From NCBI GenBank assembly GCA_035471805.1, contig DATIPS010000058.1, positions 65,533 to 118,075 on the forward strand: a stretch of DNA of 52,543 nt, in the 5' to 3' direction. This document shows positions 7,839-17,156 of this stretch, piece by piece (position 1 is the first letter of the stretch; every line of letters starts with the position of its first letter). The notes under the pieces were generated by a model that saw nothing but the letters and a program-made list of their open reading frames with translations, was not told where the DNA came from and did no database searches. Source of the DNA: Acidimicrobiia bacterium (GTDB lineage: Bacteria > Actinomycetota > Acidimicrobiia > Spongiisociales > JAHEDJ01). Made by a program: the position numbers and the translations under genes.

Positions 7839-10328
7839 GTGCAGGACTCAGCGACGACATCGGACACAACTCCGGGCAATGATCTTCCCACCCGGGCTCG
7901 AGTGGTGATCATAGGTGGTGGGGTCATCGGTGCCAGCGTCGCATATCACCTGACCAAACTCGGCTGGAGAGACGTGGTCATCCTGGAGCGCTCTCAGCTC
8001 ACCTCCGGGACTACCTGGCATGCGGCGGGCCTGATCGTCTCAGGTGGCATGACCACTGAGACACTGGCCTGGATGGCCAAGTACTCGCGTGACCTGTTCG
8101 AAGTCCTCGAGCAGGAAACCGGCCTCTCGACCGGTTTCCGTCCGGTCGGATACCTCCAAACGGGCAGTACGAAGGAACGAACCCACAAGCTTCGCCGGGA
8201 AGCTGACTTCATGCGGTTGATGGGAATCGAGCGCGAGGAGATCTCCCCCGCGGAGGTCGCCGCCCTGTGGCCCCAGGTCGACGCCTCCGACGTGATGGCA
8301 GGTTTCTTCACTGCCAACGAGGGTCGGGCGGACCCTGCGAATGTCACGATGTCCCTGGCCAAGGGGGCAAGGATGGGCGGGGCCCGGGTACTGGAGGGGA
8401 CCCGTGTGACGGGGATCACTCAGAAGGACGGGCGGGTCACCGGTGTCGTCACCGACCGTGGAACGATCGAGGCCGAGTACGTGGTCAACTGCGCCGGAAT
8501 GTGGGCCAGGGAAATCGGGGCCATGGCCGGCGTCTCGGTGCCACTCCAGGCTTGCGAGCACGCCTACCTGATCACGGAGCCGTTCGAAGGGGTTTCGCGC
8601 GACTTGCCGATCTTCGAGGATCCCGATCGTTTCGCCTACTACCGCGAGGAAGTCGGAGGTCTGATGGTCGGCTTGTTCGAACCCGTTGCGGCTCCCTGGT
8701 CGCTCGACGCGATTCCCGACGGCTTCAGCTTCGGCGAGATACCTTCCAACTGGGACCGGCTGGCGCCCTTTCTCGAGTATGCGATGGAGATCTTGCCCGA
8801 CCTCAAGAACGTCGGTATCCGTAAGCTGTTCACCGGCCCCGAGAGCTTCACGCCGGATAACGGCTTCCTGATGGGCGAGGCGCCCGAATTGATCAACTTC
8901 TTCGTGGCAGCCGGATTCAACTCGCTGGGAATCCTCACGGGCGGGGGAGCCGGATCGATCATCGCCGGCTGGATCGTCGACGGCCTGCCCCCGGTAGATG
9001 TCACCGATGTCGACATCGCCAGGATGTCTCCGTTCCAGACGAACCGCCCCTATCTGGAGGAACGGAGTGTCGAGCTGCTCGGCAGGCTCCACTCGACCGG
9101 CTCGTGGCCCCATTCACATCCGGCGACGGCGCGCAATGTGCGGCGCTCCGCCGTGCACGAGCGCCTGGAACGAGCCGGTGCTCACTTCGCAGACTCTTCC
9201 GGGTGGGAGAACGTCGCCTATTTCGCCACTCCCGGCATCGCGATCGAGAACAAGCTCACCTATGCCCGACAGGATTGGTTCGAGTTCCACGCCGCCGAGC
9301 ACCGCGCCGTTCGAGAAGATGTCGCCATGTTCGACCTCTCGTCGATGTCGAAGTTCTTGCTGCAGGGGCCCGATGCCGAGGAGGTTCTGAACTTCATTGC
9401 CGGCAACAATGTGGCCGTCCCGGTTGGACGATGCGTCTACACGCAGTTCATGAATGTCCGCGGTGGTGTCGAGGCCGACGTCACGGTTACCAGGATGGCC
9501 GAGGATCGGTTCCTGATCGTTGCGGCCGAGGCATTCCATCGACGGGTCGAGAGAATGCTGCGCAGGGGAGTGCCGGCGGACAAACGTGCCTATGTGACGG
9601 ACGTGACGTCCGGCTACACGCTCCTCAGCGTGCAAGGCCCCCGGTCGCGCGAGCTCTTGAGCGAGGTCACGGCCGCGGACCTCAGCAACGACGCCTTCCC
9701 CTATTTCACGGGAAGAGAGGTGGACCTGCACCATGCGAGAGGGTGGGCGCTGAGGATGAGCTTCGTAGGAGAGCTCGGATGGGAGCTCTACATCCCTACC
9801 GAGTTCGCCCTCGGCGTGTACGACCGGATCATCGAGGTCGGCACCGAGTTCGATCTCGCCCATGCCGGAATCGAGACTCTCGAGAGCACGCGCACGGAAG
9901 CGGGGAGGCGAGATTACGGTCTGGACATGGAGAACAGCGACACGGCCCTCGAGGCGGGGCTTGGATTCGCCGTCGCCTTCGACAAGCCGGGAGGATTCGT
10001 CGGTCGCGAAGCACTGCTGGCCCAAAAGGAATCCGGGCCGCTGCAATCTCGACTCGTTCAGTTCCTTCTCCGCGATCCTGAGCCGTTGCTGTACGGGGAA
10101 GAGCCGATACTGCGCGACGGAGTCGCGGTCGGGTATCTCCGGTCGGGTGCCTACGGCCACACACTCGGCGGTGCCATGGGGTTCGGCTACGTCGAGCACG
10201 AGGAGGGCGTAACGGCCGACTTCCTCAGGTCGGGAGACTTCGAGATTCTGGTCGCCGGAGAACGCTTCCCGGCCGCAGCTTCACTCCGGCCCATGTACGA
10301 CCCGGGCAACGAGCGGGTCCGCATGTGA
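7839..10328 (+). CDS. FAD-dependent dimethylglycine/sarcosine dehydrogenase-like protein with GcvT domain (copy 1)
   Basis: Two-part flavoprotein of 829 aa. The N-terminal oxidase domain (residues ~20-390) has the dinucleotide motif VVIIGGGVIGASVAYHL and the sequence SGTTWHAAGL, whose histidine (H61) is the one that carries covalent FAD in mitochondrial dimethylglycine and sarcosine dehydrogenases. A linking domain follows, and residues ~450-825 form the aminomethyltransferase (GcvT) folate domain, with GGVEADVTVTR and the late GLDMENSDTALEAGLGFAV block. Family chemistry is oxidative N-demethylation with transfer of the one-carbon unit to tetrahydrofolate. The start is GTG 7839 after GAAAGG. 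It is followed 97 bp later by a paralogue. Exact N-methyl substrate is not predictable. Confidence 0.9.
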   Translation: MQDSATTSDTTPGNDLPTRARVVIIGGGVIGASVAYHLTKLGWRDVVILERSQLTSGTTWHAAGLIVSGGMTTETLAWMAKYSRDLFEVLEQETGLSTGFRPVGYLQTGSTKERTHKLRREADFMRLMGIEREEISPAEVAALWPQVDASDVMAGFFTANEGRADPANVTMSLAKGARMGGARVLEGTRVTGITQKDGRVTGVVTDRGTIEAEYVVNCAGMWAREIGAMAGVSVPLQACEHAYLITEPFEGVSRDLPIFEDPDRFAYYREEVGGLMVGLFEPVAAPWSLDAIPDGFSFGEIPSNWDRLAPFLEYAMEILPDLKNVGIRKLFTGPESFTPDNGFLMGEAPELINFFVAAGFNSLGILTGGGAGSIIAGWIVDGLPPVDVTDVDIARMSPFQTNRPYLEERSVELLGRLHSTGSWPHSHPATARNVRRSAVHERLERAGAHFADSSGWENVAYFATPGIAIENKLTYARQDWFEFHAAEHRAVREDVAMFDLSSMSKFLLQGPDAEEVLNFIAGNNVAVPVGRCVYTQFMNVRGGVEADVTVTRMAEDRFLIVAAEAFHRRVERMLRRGVPADKRAYVTDVTSGYTLLSVQGPRSRELLSEVTAADLSNDAFPYFTGREVDLHHARGWALRMSFVGELGWELYIPTEFALGVYDRIIEVGTEFDLAHAGIETLESTRTEAGRRDYGLDMENSDTALEAGLGFAVAFDKPGGFVGREALLAQKESGPLQSRLVQFLLRDPEPLLYGEEPILRDGVAVGYLRSGAYGHTLGGAMGFGYVEHEEGVTADFLRSGDFEILVAGERFPAAASLRPMYDPGNERVRM

Positions 10329-10424
10329 AGTCGGGGCACCGCGCGGTGGAACCCCCGGGTAGGATCGCAATCCGGCGCACTCCGCGACGCGTCGGATTGA
10401 GAAGCCGGTCAGAGACGGGGTGAG

Positions 10425-12902
10425 GTGACCGTGAGTCGAGCATTCGAGCCGCCGGTTGGATCAACCGCCGAAGTGCCCGACCGGTCCCAGGTTCTCGTCA
10501 TAGGTGGTGGCATCGTCGGATGCAGCGTCGCCTACCACCTGACCCGGCGCGGGATCACCGACGTGACGATCATCGAGCAAGGGGCGCTGACCGGGGGAAC
10601 CACCTGGCACGCCGCCGGCCTGGTCTCCCAGCTCAAGTCCTCTCATAGCCTGACCAGGCTGGCCACCTACTCAGCACGACTCTTCGAGGAACTGGAGGAT
10701 GAGACCGGACAGGCAACCGGCTGGCGCACGCCGGGTTCGATCTCGGTTGCCGCCGATGAGGAACGGTGGGAAGAGATATTGCGCGGCGCAACCATGGCAA
10801 CCACCGTTGATGTCGAGACGGAGGTAATCGACCTCGATCGAGCCAAGGAACTCTGGCCTCTCCTCAACACCGACGACCTGGTCGGAGCGTTGTACATTCC
10901 ACACGACGGAGTGACCTCCCCGGTTGACACGACCATGGCCCTGGTCAAGGGGGCGAGGGCGCGAGGGGCACGCGTCGTCGAGGGGGTGGCGGTCACCCGT
11001 CTGGTAGGCAAGAACGGCAAGGTTGTAGGCGTTGAAACCGAGCAGGGCTACATCGAGGCCGAGACGGTCGTTCTCGCCGGCGGAATCTGGACCCGTCACC
11101 TCGCTGCCACGATAGGTGTGAACGTTCCGCTCCAGGCCTGCGAGCACTTCTACATCGTCACCGAGCCACTCGACGGAGTGGAGCCGGGTATGCCTACGTT
11201 GCGCGACCCGGGGGGCTACACCTATTTCAAGGAAGAAACCGGCAAGATAATGGCAGGTTTCTTCGAGCCCCGTGGAAAGGTCTGGAAGCTGGAGGGTATA
11301 CCGCGCGACTTCTCGTTCGGAACCCTGCCCGAGGACTGGGAGCATGTAGGCCCGATCTTCGAGCGTGCCGTTCACCGCGTTCCGGCGCTGGGTGAGTGCG
11401 GTCTCCAGCTGTTCTTCAACGGGCCGGAGGCGTTCACTCCGGACGGTGTGTACTACCTGGGCGAAGCGCCGGAGGTCGACGGCTGTTTCGTTGCCGCCGG
11501 GTTCAACTCCGTGGGCCTGCAGTCGGCCGGGGGTGTCGGCTGGGTCCTGGCCGACTGGATAGCCGACCGTCATCCCCCCATGGACCTGTCCTCCGTCGAT
11601 ATCCGTCGCGCCTTTCCATTCCAGGGCAACCCCGAGTACCTGCGGGAACGGATCTCGGAGAGCCTCGGGCTCCTATACGCCATGCACTGGCCGTTCCGCC
11701 AGTACGAGAGTGCTCGCGGGCAGCGTTTGTCTCCCCTCCATGACCGCCTCGAGGCGGCTGGCGCCGTTTTCGGCGAGGTGGCCGGCTGGGAGCGACCCAA
11801 CTGGTTCGCGTCCGATGGACAGGAGCGCATCTACGAGTACAGCTACGGCAAGCAGAACTGGTTCGGGGCGTCCGGGATCGAGTGCAACGCGGTTCGGACT
11901 GCTGTTGGACTGTTCGACCAGGCGTGCTTCGTCAAGTTGCGGGTGGAAGGTCCGGACTCTGCAACAGCTCTCAACGAGATCTGTGCGAACGAGGTGGATG
12001 TTCCGCCGGGTACGGTCGTGTACACCCAGTGGTGCAACGAGCGCGGCGGGATCGAGGCCGACCTCACCGTCACCAGAATCGACGAGAACGAATACCTGGT
12101 AGTGACCGCGGCCGCCGCCGGCACTCGCGATGGTGCCTGGCTCCGCCGTGGATGCCGTGACTACGACGTGACCGTGACCGACATCACCTCGGAGACTTCG
12201 ACACTCGGTGTGATGGGCCCGAAGTCGCGGGCACTGCTGGCGACCTTGACATCGAGCGGATTGACCAACGACGACTTCCCGTATGGAACCGCTCGGCATA
12301 TCGAGGTGGCCGGGCACGACGTGCTTGCGATGCGCATTAGCTATGAGGGCGAACTCGGGTGGGAGCTGTACGTCCCCTGGGATGAAACGCCGGCACTGTA
12401 CGACGCCCTGTTCGGGGTCGGCGACGATTTCGGGCTGAAGCACGCCGGATATCACGCGATGAACACCCTGCGTCTCGAGGCGGGGTACCGCCACTGGGGA
12501 CACGACATCACCGACCAGGACACACCACTCGAGGCCGGACTCGGTTTCGCGGTCGGATGGGAGAAAGCATCCTTCAAGGGCCGCGCCGCGCTGCTGGCAC
12601 AACGTGAGCTTCCGCCGACGAAGCGTCTGATTCAGTTCCGGCTGGAAGATCCCGAGAGGCTTCTCTACCACGATGAGCCAATCCACCGCGATGGACGGCT
12701 CGTCGGTCGGACCAGTTCGGGGATGTGGAGCTATGTCGAGAATCGGTGCCTGGCGATGGGATATCTCCACCATCCGGACGGTGTGACGAAAGAGTGGCTC
12801 GAGGCGGGTAGCTTCGAGATCAACGTGGCGGGAGACCGTATTCCCGCCACCGCGTCGATCCGCTCCTTTTACGACCCTATGAATCAGCGCGTGAGAATGT
12901 GA
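10425..12902 (+). CDS. FAD-dependent dimethylglycine/sarcosine dehydrogenase-like protein with GcvT domain (copy 2)
   Basis: Tandem paralogue of the preceding gene, 825 aa, with the same architecture: FAD motif VLVIGGGIVGCSVAYHL, covalent-FAD histidine motif GGTTWHAAGL, linker domain and C-terminal GcvT domain (GGIEADLTVTR, GHDITDQDTPLEAGLGFAVG). The two copies share domain order and motifs but differ widely elsewhere (for example SQLKSSHS against IVSGGMTT after the FAD histidine), so this is an old duplication. That suits two successive demethylations (dimethyl to monomethyl to free amine) or two substrates. The start is GTG 10425, with a possible second GTG at 10431. Transcription probably ends in the repeat-rich spacer after 12902. 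Confidence 0.9.
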   Translation: MTVSRAFEPPVGSTAEVPDRSQVLVIGGGIVGCSVAYHLTRRGITDVTIIEQGALTGGTTWHAAGLVSQLKSSHSLTRLATYSARLFEELEDETGQATGWRTPGSISVAADEERWEEILRGATMATTVDVETEVIDLDRAKELWPLLNTDDLVGALYIPHDGVTSPVDTTMALVKGARARGARVVEGVAVTRLVGKNGKVVGVETEQGYIEAETVVLAGGIWTRHLAATIGVNVPLQACEHFYIVTEPLDGVEPGMPTLRDPGGYTYFKEETGKIMAGFFEPRGKVWKLEGIPRDFSFGTLPEDWEHVGPIFERAVHRVPALGECGLQLFFNGPEAFTPDGVYYLGEAPEVDGCFVAAGFNSVGLQSAGGVGWVLADWIADRHPPMDLSSVDIRRAFPFQGNPEYLRERISESLGLLYAMHWPFRQYESARGQRLSPLHDRLEAAGAVFGEVAGWERPNWFASDGQERIYEYSYGKQNWFGASGIECNAVRTAVGLFDQACFVKLRVEGPDSATALNEICANEVDVPPGTVVYTQWCNERGGIEADLTVTRIDENEYLVVTAAAAGTRDGAWLRRGCRDYDVTVTDITSETSTLGVMGPKSRALLATLTSSGLTNDDFPYGTARHIEVAGHDVLAMRISYEGELGWELYVPWDETPALYDALFGVGDDFGLKHAGYHAMNTLRLEAGYRHWGHDITDQDTPLEAGLGFAVGWEKASFKGRAALLAQRELPPTKRLIQFRLEDPERLLYHDEPIHRDGRLVGRTSSGMWSYVENRCLAMGYLHHPDGVTKEWLEAGSFEINVAGDRIPATASIRSFYDPMNQRVRM

Positions 12903-13020
12903 GGTTCTCCAGGTTCTGGGTTCTGGGTTCTAGGTTCTAGGTTTTAGGTTTTAGGTTCCGGGTCCGGGGCGGTCGACAACAGCGGAACATCCACGGGGCG
13001 GAACCCATAACCCGTAACCC
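12902..13020. repeat. Heptanucleotide tandem repeats (AGGTTCT/GGGTTCT type) with an inverted counterpart
   Basis: Between the convergent ends at 12902 and 13070, one AGGTTCT unit (12902-12908) is followed, after CC, by eight head-to-tail 7-bp units from 12911 to 12966: AGGTTCT, GGGTTCT twice, AGGTTCT, AGGTTTT twice, AGGTTCC, GGGTCCG. At 13000-13020 the complementary strand reads GGGTTAC, GGGTTAT, GGGTTCC, so the same heptad occurs inverted and the two blocks could pair as an imperfect hairpin. It may act as a two-way terminator. Confidence 0.7.
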
Positions 13021-13069
13021 CTGGACCTCAACCGCGGTTCGGTGAAGACTTCTCGGCCGCGTCTGCTGC

Positions 13070-15079
13070 TCACTCCCGCCGGAACGGGACCGGGACCATC
13101 AACTGAGAGTCCATCTCACGTGCATATCGATGTCCTGAGTAGACCGACGTTGCGATAGTGCCGGGCGCCAGGCAGTCGCCGATCCGCTCGATGTCGAGAC
13201 GATCAACCAGCGAGTAGAAGAGAGCATCCTGGGGCCGTCGCGAGGTGACCATGACGGTGCTCTGCGCGGCGACCTCGCGGGTTTCCCCGGTGTAGATGCA
13301 CTCCAGCAGCACCGAGTCCCCGGTCACACCGGCCAGCGTCGTACCGGTCTCCAGCACGATTCCCAGCGCCAGGATCCGCTGCTGAATGCGGTGCTGTTCC
13401 TCGGTGTGAGTGGTCCAGGTCGAAGCCTCGTTGGCCGGCGTAACGAGGGTGACGGCGAGCCCGTCTCGCCGGAGCTTCTCCGCGATCACGCCGCCCATGT
13501 AGTAGTGGTCGTCGTCGTAGACGACCACCGGGCCGGCCGGCGTGACCCCTTCCATGATGTCGTCCGGGGTGATAACCGAGGGGGTCTCCCAGCCGGGCAC
13601 CGGTTCCTCGAGCCAGCGCCCGGTGCCGTCGCGGCGCCACTTGGCGCCGGTGGCGATCACGACCCGATCCGCACCGAACTCGAGGATCTGCGCCTCGTCG
13701 ACAACACTCTCCAGGTAGAAATCGACGTTGCCGAGCTTCTCGATCTGGGTGAGGCGCCAGTCACGGACCCGGGCCCATTGGGCCAGTCCAGGGAGAGCGG
13801 ACTCGAGCGTGACCCGGCCGCCCAGCGCTCTGCGTGCTTCTGTCAACGTGACGTCGTATCCCCTCTTCCCGAGGGCCACCGCCGCTTCGAGTCCTGCCGG
13901 ACCGCCCCCGACGATCAGTACCGATGAGTCGGAACCTCTGGCAGGGATGTATTCCGGGTGCCATCCCTTGCGCCACTCCTCTCCCATCGTTGGATTCTGG
14001 GTGCACCGGATCGGCGTCCCCGTCTGGTCGCCGGTGTAGCAGATGTTGCAGCCGATGCACTCGCGGATCTCATCGTCGCGACCCTCGGCGATCTTCAGCG
14101 GGATGAACGGATCGGCGATCGAGGGCCGCGCCGCGCCGACGAGGTCCATCACTCCTTGACGAACGAGGCGCAGCATCGTCTCGGGAGAAGTAAACCGCCC
14201 GACGCTGACCACCGGTTTGGTCGTCACGCTCTTCACCCAGGACATGGTCGCCTCGAGTCCTGCTTCGGGAACGAACCGCGAAGTGCCCATCTCGTATGTG
14301 TAGTCGTGCACCGTGATGTCCCACAGGTCGGGCATTTCCCCCAGGAGCTGGATCATCTCGCGCGGCTCGGATGTGTCCTGGTCGTGGTCGGGCCCGCCGA
14401 TGCTGGCTGAGAAGCGCACCGCGATGGCGCAGGTGTCACCCACGGCTTCCTTTGTCTCCTCGATGAGCTCGCGCAACAGGCGGGCGCGGTTCTCCAGCGA
14501 CCCGCCGTACTCGTCGTTCCTCTGGTTCGAAGGCAACAGGAACTGGCGAATGAGATACCAGTGGGCTGCATACACGTAGACGATGTCGAAGCCGGCACGC
14601 TGGGCCCTGCGGGCGGCTTCGAGGTGCCAGCGCTTCAAGTCGCGGATGTCCGACTTGTCCATGGCACGCGTTTGCACGGGATTCCACACTCCCGCCGGCC
14701 GGCTGCTCGGCCCGAGCGGCGCCTCACGGGAATAGTGGTTGGCGCTGGCTGCTCCGCCGTGCCACAGCTCTACGCCTGCGAGTGCGCCGTGGTCGTGAAT
14801 CTTCTCGACGGTCATCGCCAGCGCGCTCACGTCCTGGTCGTCCCACAGGGATGCCGAAGGGTAGGGTTCGTCGTCGGACGAAGGGTGGATCGAGCAGTAC
14901 TCCGTACAAACCGTGCCCCAGCCGCCCTCGGCTTTGACCCCGCGCAGCGCGGCAAGGGTCTGCGGTCGTCTGTACCCCATGCCGGTGCAGTGTGGAACCT
15001 GATAGAACCGGTTGGGCGCCGTGACGGGCCCGATGCGGACGGGCTCGAAAAGGACATCGAATCGGGGATCGCGTGGCAT
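13070..15079 (-). CDS. Trimethylamine-dehydrogenase-like iron-sulfur flavoprotein
   Basis: 669-aa enzyme that matches the trimethylamine/dimethylamine/histamine dehydrogenase family throughout, beginning with RDPRFDVLFEPVRIGP. Conserved: the cysteine that binds FMN covalently (NRFYQVPHC, C31), EYCSI with Y61, the YVYAAH tyrosine/histidine pair (Y170, H173), the 4Fe-4S cysteines C341, C344, C347 and C359 in CIGCNIC...IRCTQNP, and the ADP-binding GGGPAGLEAA. Missing: the two tryptophans that form the trimethylammonium bowl and the active-site aspartate of the Methylophilus enzyme. So the fold and cofactors fit oxidative N-demethylation, but the substrate is probably not trimethylamine; a DgcA- or StcD-like role on an N-methyl amino acid is plausible. 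Start ATG 15079 with GGAGAG upstream. Confidence 0.88.
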   Translation of the reverse strand: MPRDPRFDVLFEPVRIGPVTAPNRFYQVPHCTGMGYRRPQTLAALRGVKAEGGWGTVCTEYCSIHPSSDDEPYPSASLWDDQDVSALAMTVEKIHDHGALAGVELWHGGAASANHYSREAPLGPSSRPAGVWNPVQTRAMDKSDIRDLKRWHLEAARRAQRAGFDIVYVYAAHWYLIRQFLLPSNQRNDEYGGSLENRARLLRELIEETKEAVGDTCAIAVRFSASIGGPDHDQDTSEPREMIQLLGEMPDLWDITVHDYTYEMGTSRFVPEAGLEATMSWVKSVTTKPVVSVGRFTSPETMLRLVRQGVMDLVGAARPSIADPFIPLKIAEGRDDEIRECIGCNICYTGDQTGTPIRCTQNPTMGEEWRKGWHPEYIPARGSDSSVLIVGGGPAGLEAAVALGKRGYDVTLTEARRALGGRVTLESALPGLAQWARVRDWRLTQIEKLGNVDFYLESVVDEAQILEFGADRVVIATGAKWRRDGTGRWLEEPVPGWETPSVITPDDIMEGVTPAGPVVVYDDDHYYMGGVIAEKLRRDGLAVTLVTPANEASTWTTHTEEQHRIQQRILALGIVLETGTTLAGVTGDSVLLECIYTGETREVAAQSTVMVTSRRPQDALFYSLVDRLDIERIGDCLAPGTIATSVYSGHRYAREMDSQLMVPVPFRRE

Positions 15080-15207
15080 TGCTCTCTCCAGGTGTGGCTC
15101 GTCTACTGGCTCGTTGGACGCCCCCTCAGAGTGTTGCCCATGAGTCCTCAAGCCCACAGCTCCCGAGACTCGGTTGACCTCAGACCGATGACCGATGGCC
15201 GGTTGCA

Positions 15208-15229
15208 GGGGGCGGCCGAAGCCGCCCCC
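15208..15229 (-). terminator. UUCG-tetraloop hairpin downstream of the second pot operon
   Basis: A perfect 9-bp stem (GGGGGCGGC/GCCGCCCCC) closed by a four-base loop. In minus-strand RNA the loop is UUCG on a C-G pair, an exceptionally stable hairpin. It begins 10 bases after the potD stop and separates it from the downstream flavoprotein gene. No U-run follows, so efficiency is uncertain. Confidence 0.55.
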
Positions 15230-15238
15230 AGACAACTC

Positions 15239-16351
15239 CTAGCTCTTCACTTCGTTGAGGGCATCCGAGTAGTTGGTCTCGAAGTCGCCGGTGTCCGCCA
15301 GGAACTCGAGACGCTCGAAGACATCGTCGGGCGGGTAGATCGTCTCATCCTCGAGTATCTCGGGATCGATGAACGGCTCCGACGCCGCGTTCGGACTTGC
15401 GTAGAAGTTGAAGTTCGTCAGCGCTGCTCCGTTCTCCGCATCGAGGATGAAGTTGATGAACGTGTGTGCCGTGCACGGCGAATCGGCCGTAATCGGGATG
15501 GCCATGGTGTCGACCCAGGCCACCGCACCTTCCTTCGGGATTCCGTAGCCGAAGTCCTCGTAGGCGTCGTAGTCGTCGGTGGAAGCCTCGTCGAAGGCTG
15601 CGAAGAAGTCGCCGGACCAGCCGTGTGCGACCGTGGTCTCACCCGAAACGAGCAGGTCTTCGAACTGGTCGGAATCAAACAGCTTGATGCGGTCCTTGAT
15701 GCTGAGTATCAGCTCGACCGCCTCGTCGAGCTCTCCCTGGTCGGTGGTGTTGATCGAATAACCCAGGTACTTGAGCGCTATGCCCATCGTCTCCCGGGGA
15801 TCGTTGAGCAGGGAGATGCTTCCCGACACCTCGGGGGCGAACCCCGGATCGAAGATGATCTCCCAGCTGACCTCCCAGTCCTCCGGAACGACGTCGTAGG
15901 TGTAGCCGATTCCGCTGGTTCCCCACTGGTAGGGAACCGAGTATTCATCGTTCTCGTCGTAGGGCAGACCGGTGAAAGCCGGATCCAGGTTGCTCAGATT
16001 GGGAAGTGCGTCCTTGTTGAGCGGGATGATCAGTCCTTCCTCGGACATGATCGTCACGGTGTAGTCGGAAGGCACGACCAGGTCGTAGTCGTTCCCACCC
16101 GATTCGATCTGGGGAAGCATCGCCTCGTTGGAGTCGTAGAAGGACTCATTGATCGTTACGCCGTACTCTGCTTCGAAGGCGGAAATCAATTCCGGCTCGA
16201 TGTACTCGGACCAGTTGTACAGGTCCAGGTTGCCGTCGACCTCACCCGCCTCGCACGCTGCGGCCGCGTCAACCAGCTCGGAATTCCCATCCCCCCCGCA
16301 CGCGGCCGCCAACAGTGCTAGCACCAGCGCGATCATGAGTATGCGTCTCAT
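15239..16351 (-). CDS. potD: Polyamine-type ABC transporter substrate-binding lipoprotein, PotD family (second system)
   Basis: Binding protein of the second amine importer, 370 aa. It has a short signal peptide with lipobox LLAAAC, so it is a Sec lipoprotein, unlike the Tat-like first PotD. The mature part starts NLDLYNWSEYIEPELISAFEAEYG, the hallmark of spermidine/putrescine-binding proteins, and continues with DLVVPSDYTV and PYQWGTSGIGYTYD. The sequence is strikingly acidic. AAGGAGGAG lies 7 bases before ATG 16351. It is the last gene of the aldehyde dehydrogenase-potA-potB-potC-potD operon, and a strong hairpin follows it. Confidence 0.92.
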   Translation of the reverse strand: MRRILMIALVLALLAAACGGDGNSELVDAAAACEAGEVDGNLDLYNWSEYIEPELISAFEAEYGVTINESFYDSNEAMLPQIESGGNDYDLVVPSDYTVTIMSEEGLIIPLNKDALPNLSNLDPAFTGLPYDENDEYSVPYQWGTSGIGYTYDVVPEDWEVSWEIIFDPGFAPEVSGSISLLNDPRETMGIALKYLGYSINTTDQGELDEAVELILSIKDRIKLFDSDQFEDLLVSGETTVAHGWSGDFFAAFDEASTDDYDAYEDFGYGIPKEGAVAWVDTMAIPITADSPCTAHTFINFILDAENGAALTNFNFYASPNAASEPFIDPEILEDETIYPPDDVFERLEFLADTGDFETNYSDALNEVKS

Positions 16352-16364
16352 TGCCGACTCCTCC

Positions 16365-17156
16365 TTATTTCTTCCTCTGCAAGGCTAGTGAACTCAGCAC
16401 AAGCACCACAGATGCCGTCAGCATCAACGTCGATACGGCGTTGATCTCGGGCGTAACGCCTCTCTTGATCAGTCCGAAGACGAAGGTTGGCAGAGTGTCG
16501 GGTCCCTTGACGAACTGGGTGATCACCACATCGTCCAGGGAGAGAGTGAGGGCCAGCAACGCCCCGCCGAGCACGCCCGGCATGATCAGCGGAAGCGTCA
16601 CCCTGCGAAAAGCCTGCCACCGGCCGGCGTACAGGTCGGCCGCCGCCTCCTCCAGCGAAGGGTCGAGGTTGGCCAGCCGGGCACGCACGACGATCGAGAC
16701 GAAGGAGATGTTGAATGCGATGTGGCTGAGCACGATGGTGGTGATGCTGAGCTGCTGGCCCAATGAGGTGAAGAAGACGAGCAACATCGCAGCCATCGTC
16801 ACATCCGGAATGATGACCGGCAGGTACAGCAGTGCATCGAACGTGCGCTTCCCGAGCCAGCGTCTGTACCGCTCGAGGGCAAGCGCCGCAGTCGTCCCGA
16901 GCACGGTCGACACGATGGTCGCAACAATCGCCACCTGCAGGGACGCCAGGAGTGCAGCCATCAGGTTGTCGTTGGCGAACATCTGGCGGTACCAGCGGAG
17001 CGAGAAGGACTCCCATATGAAGAACCGGCTCTCGTTGAAGGAGAAGACGATCAGTACGAGGATCGGAAGGTAGAAGAACAGGTAGACCAGCCAGGCGTGA
17101 CCGGTGAGGAAACGGTCCAGCCGGCCCGTGAGTGCTGTGCTCTGGCGGACGGTCAT
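16365..17156 (-). CDS. potC: Polyamine-type ABC transporter permease, PotC family (second system)
   Basis: 263-aa permease with about six membrane helices. After helix 1 (HAWLVYLFFYLPILVLIVFS) comes the PotC-type FSFNESRFF...FSLRWYRQMF segment, and the C-terminal half holds the EAA loop (EEAAADLYAGRWQAFRRVTLPLIMPGVLGG). The start ATG overlaps the potB stop by 4 bp (ATGA), and only 13 bp separate its stop from potD. The domain order, size and neighbours leave little doubt about the family; the transported amine is inferred. Confidence 0.92.
   Translation of the reverse strand: MTVRQSTALTGRLDRFLTGHAWLVYLFFYLPILVLIVFSFNESRFFIWESFSLRWYRQMFANDNLMAALLASLQVAIVATIVSTVLGTTAALALERYRRWLGKRTFDALLYLPVIIPDVTMAAMLLVFFTSLGQQLSITTIVLSHIAFNISFVSIVVRARLANLDPSLEEAAADLYAGRWQAFRRVTLPLIMPGVLGGALLALTLSLDDVVITQFVKGPDTLPTFVFGLIKRGVTPEINAVSTLMLTASVVLVLSSLALQRKK

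Noticed and set aside
12902-12966. CRISPR-like array
   Set aside because: Units are seven bases long and contiguous, with no spacers.
14561-16321. A long plus-strand open frame (over 580 codons) across the flavoprotein and PotD genes
   Set aside because: It is an antisense by-product of high GC; the minus-strand proteins match known families along their whole length.
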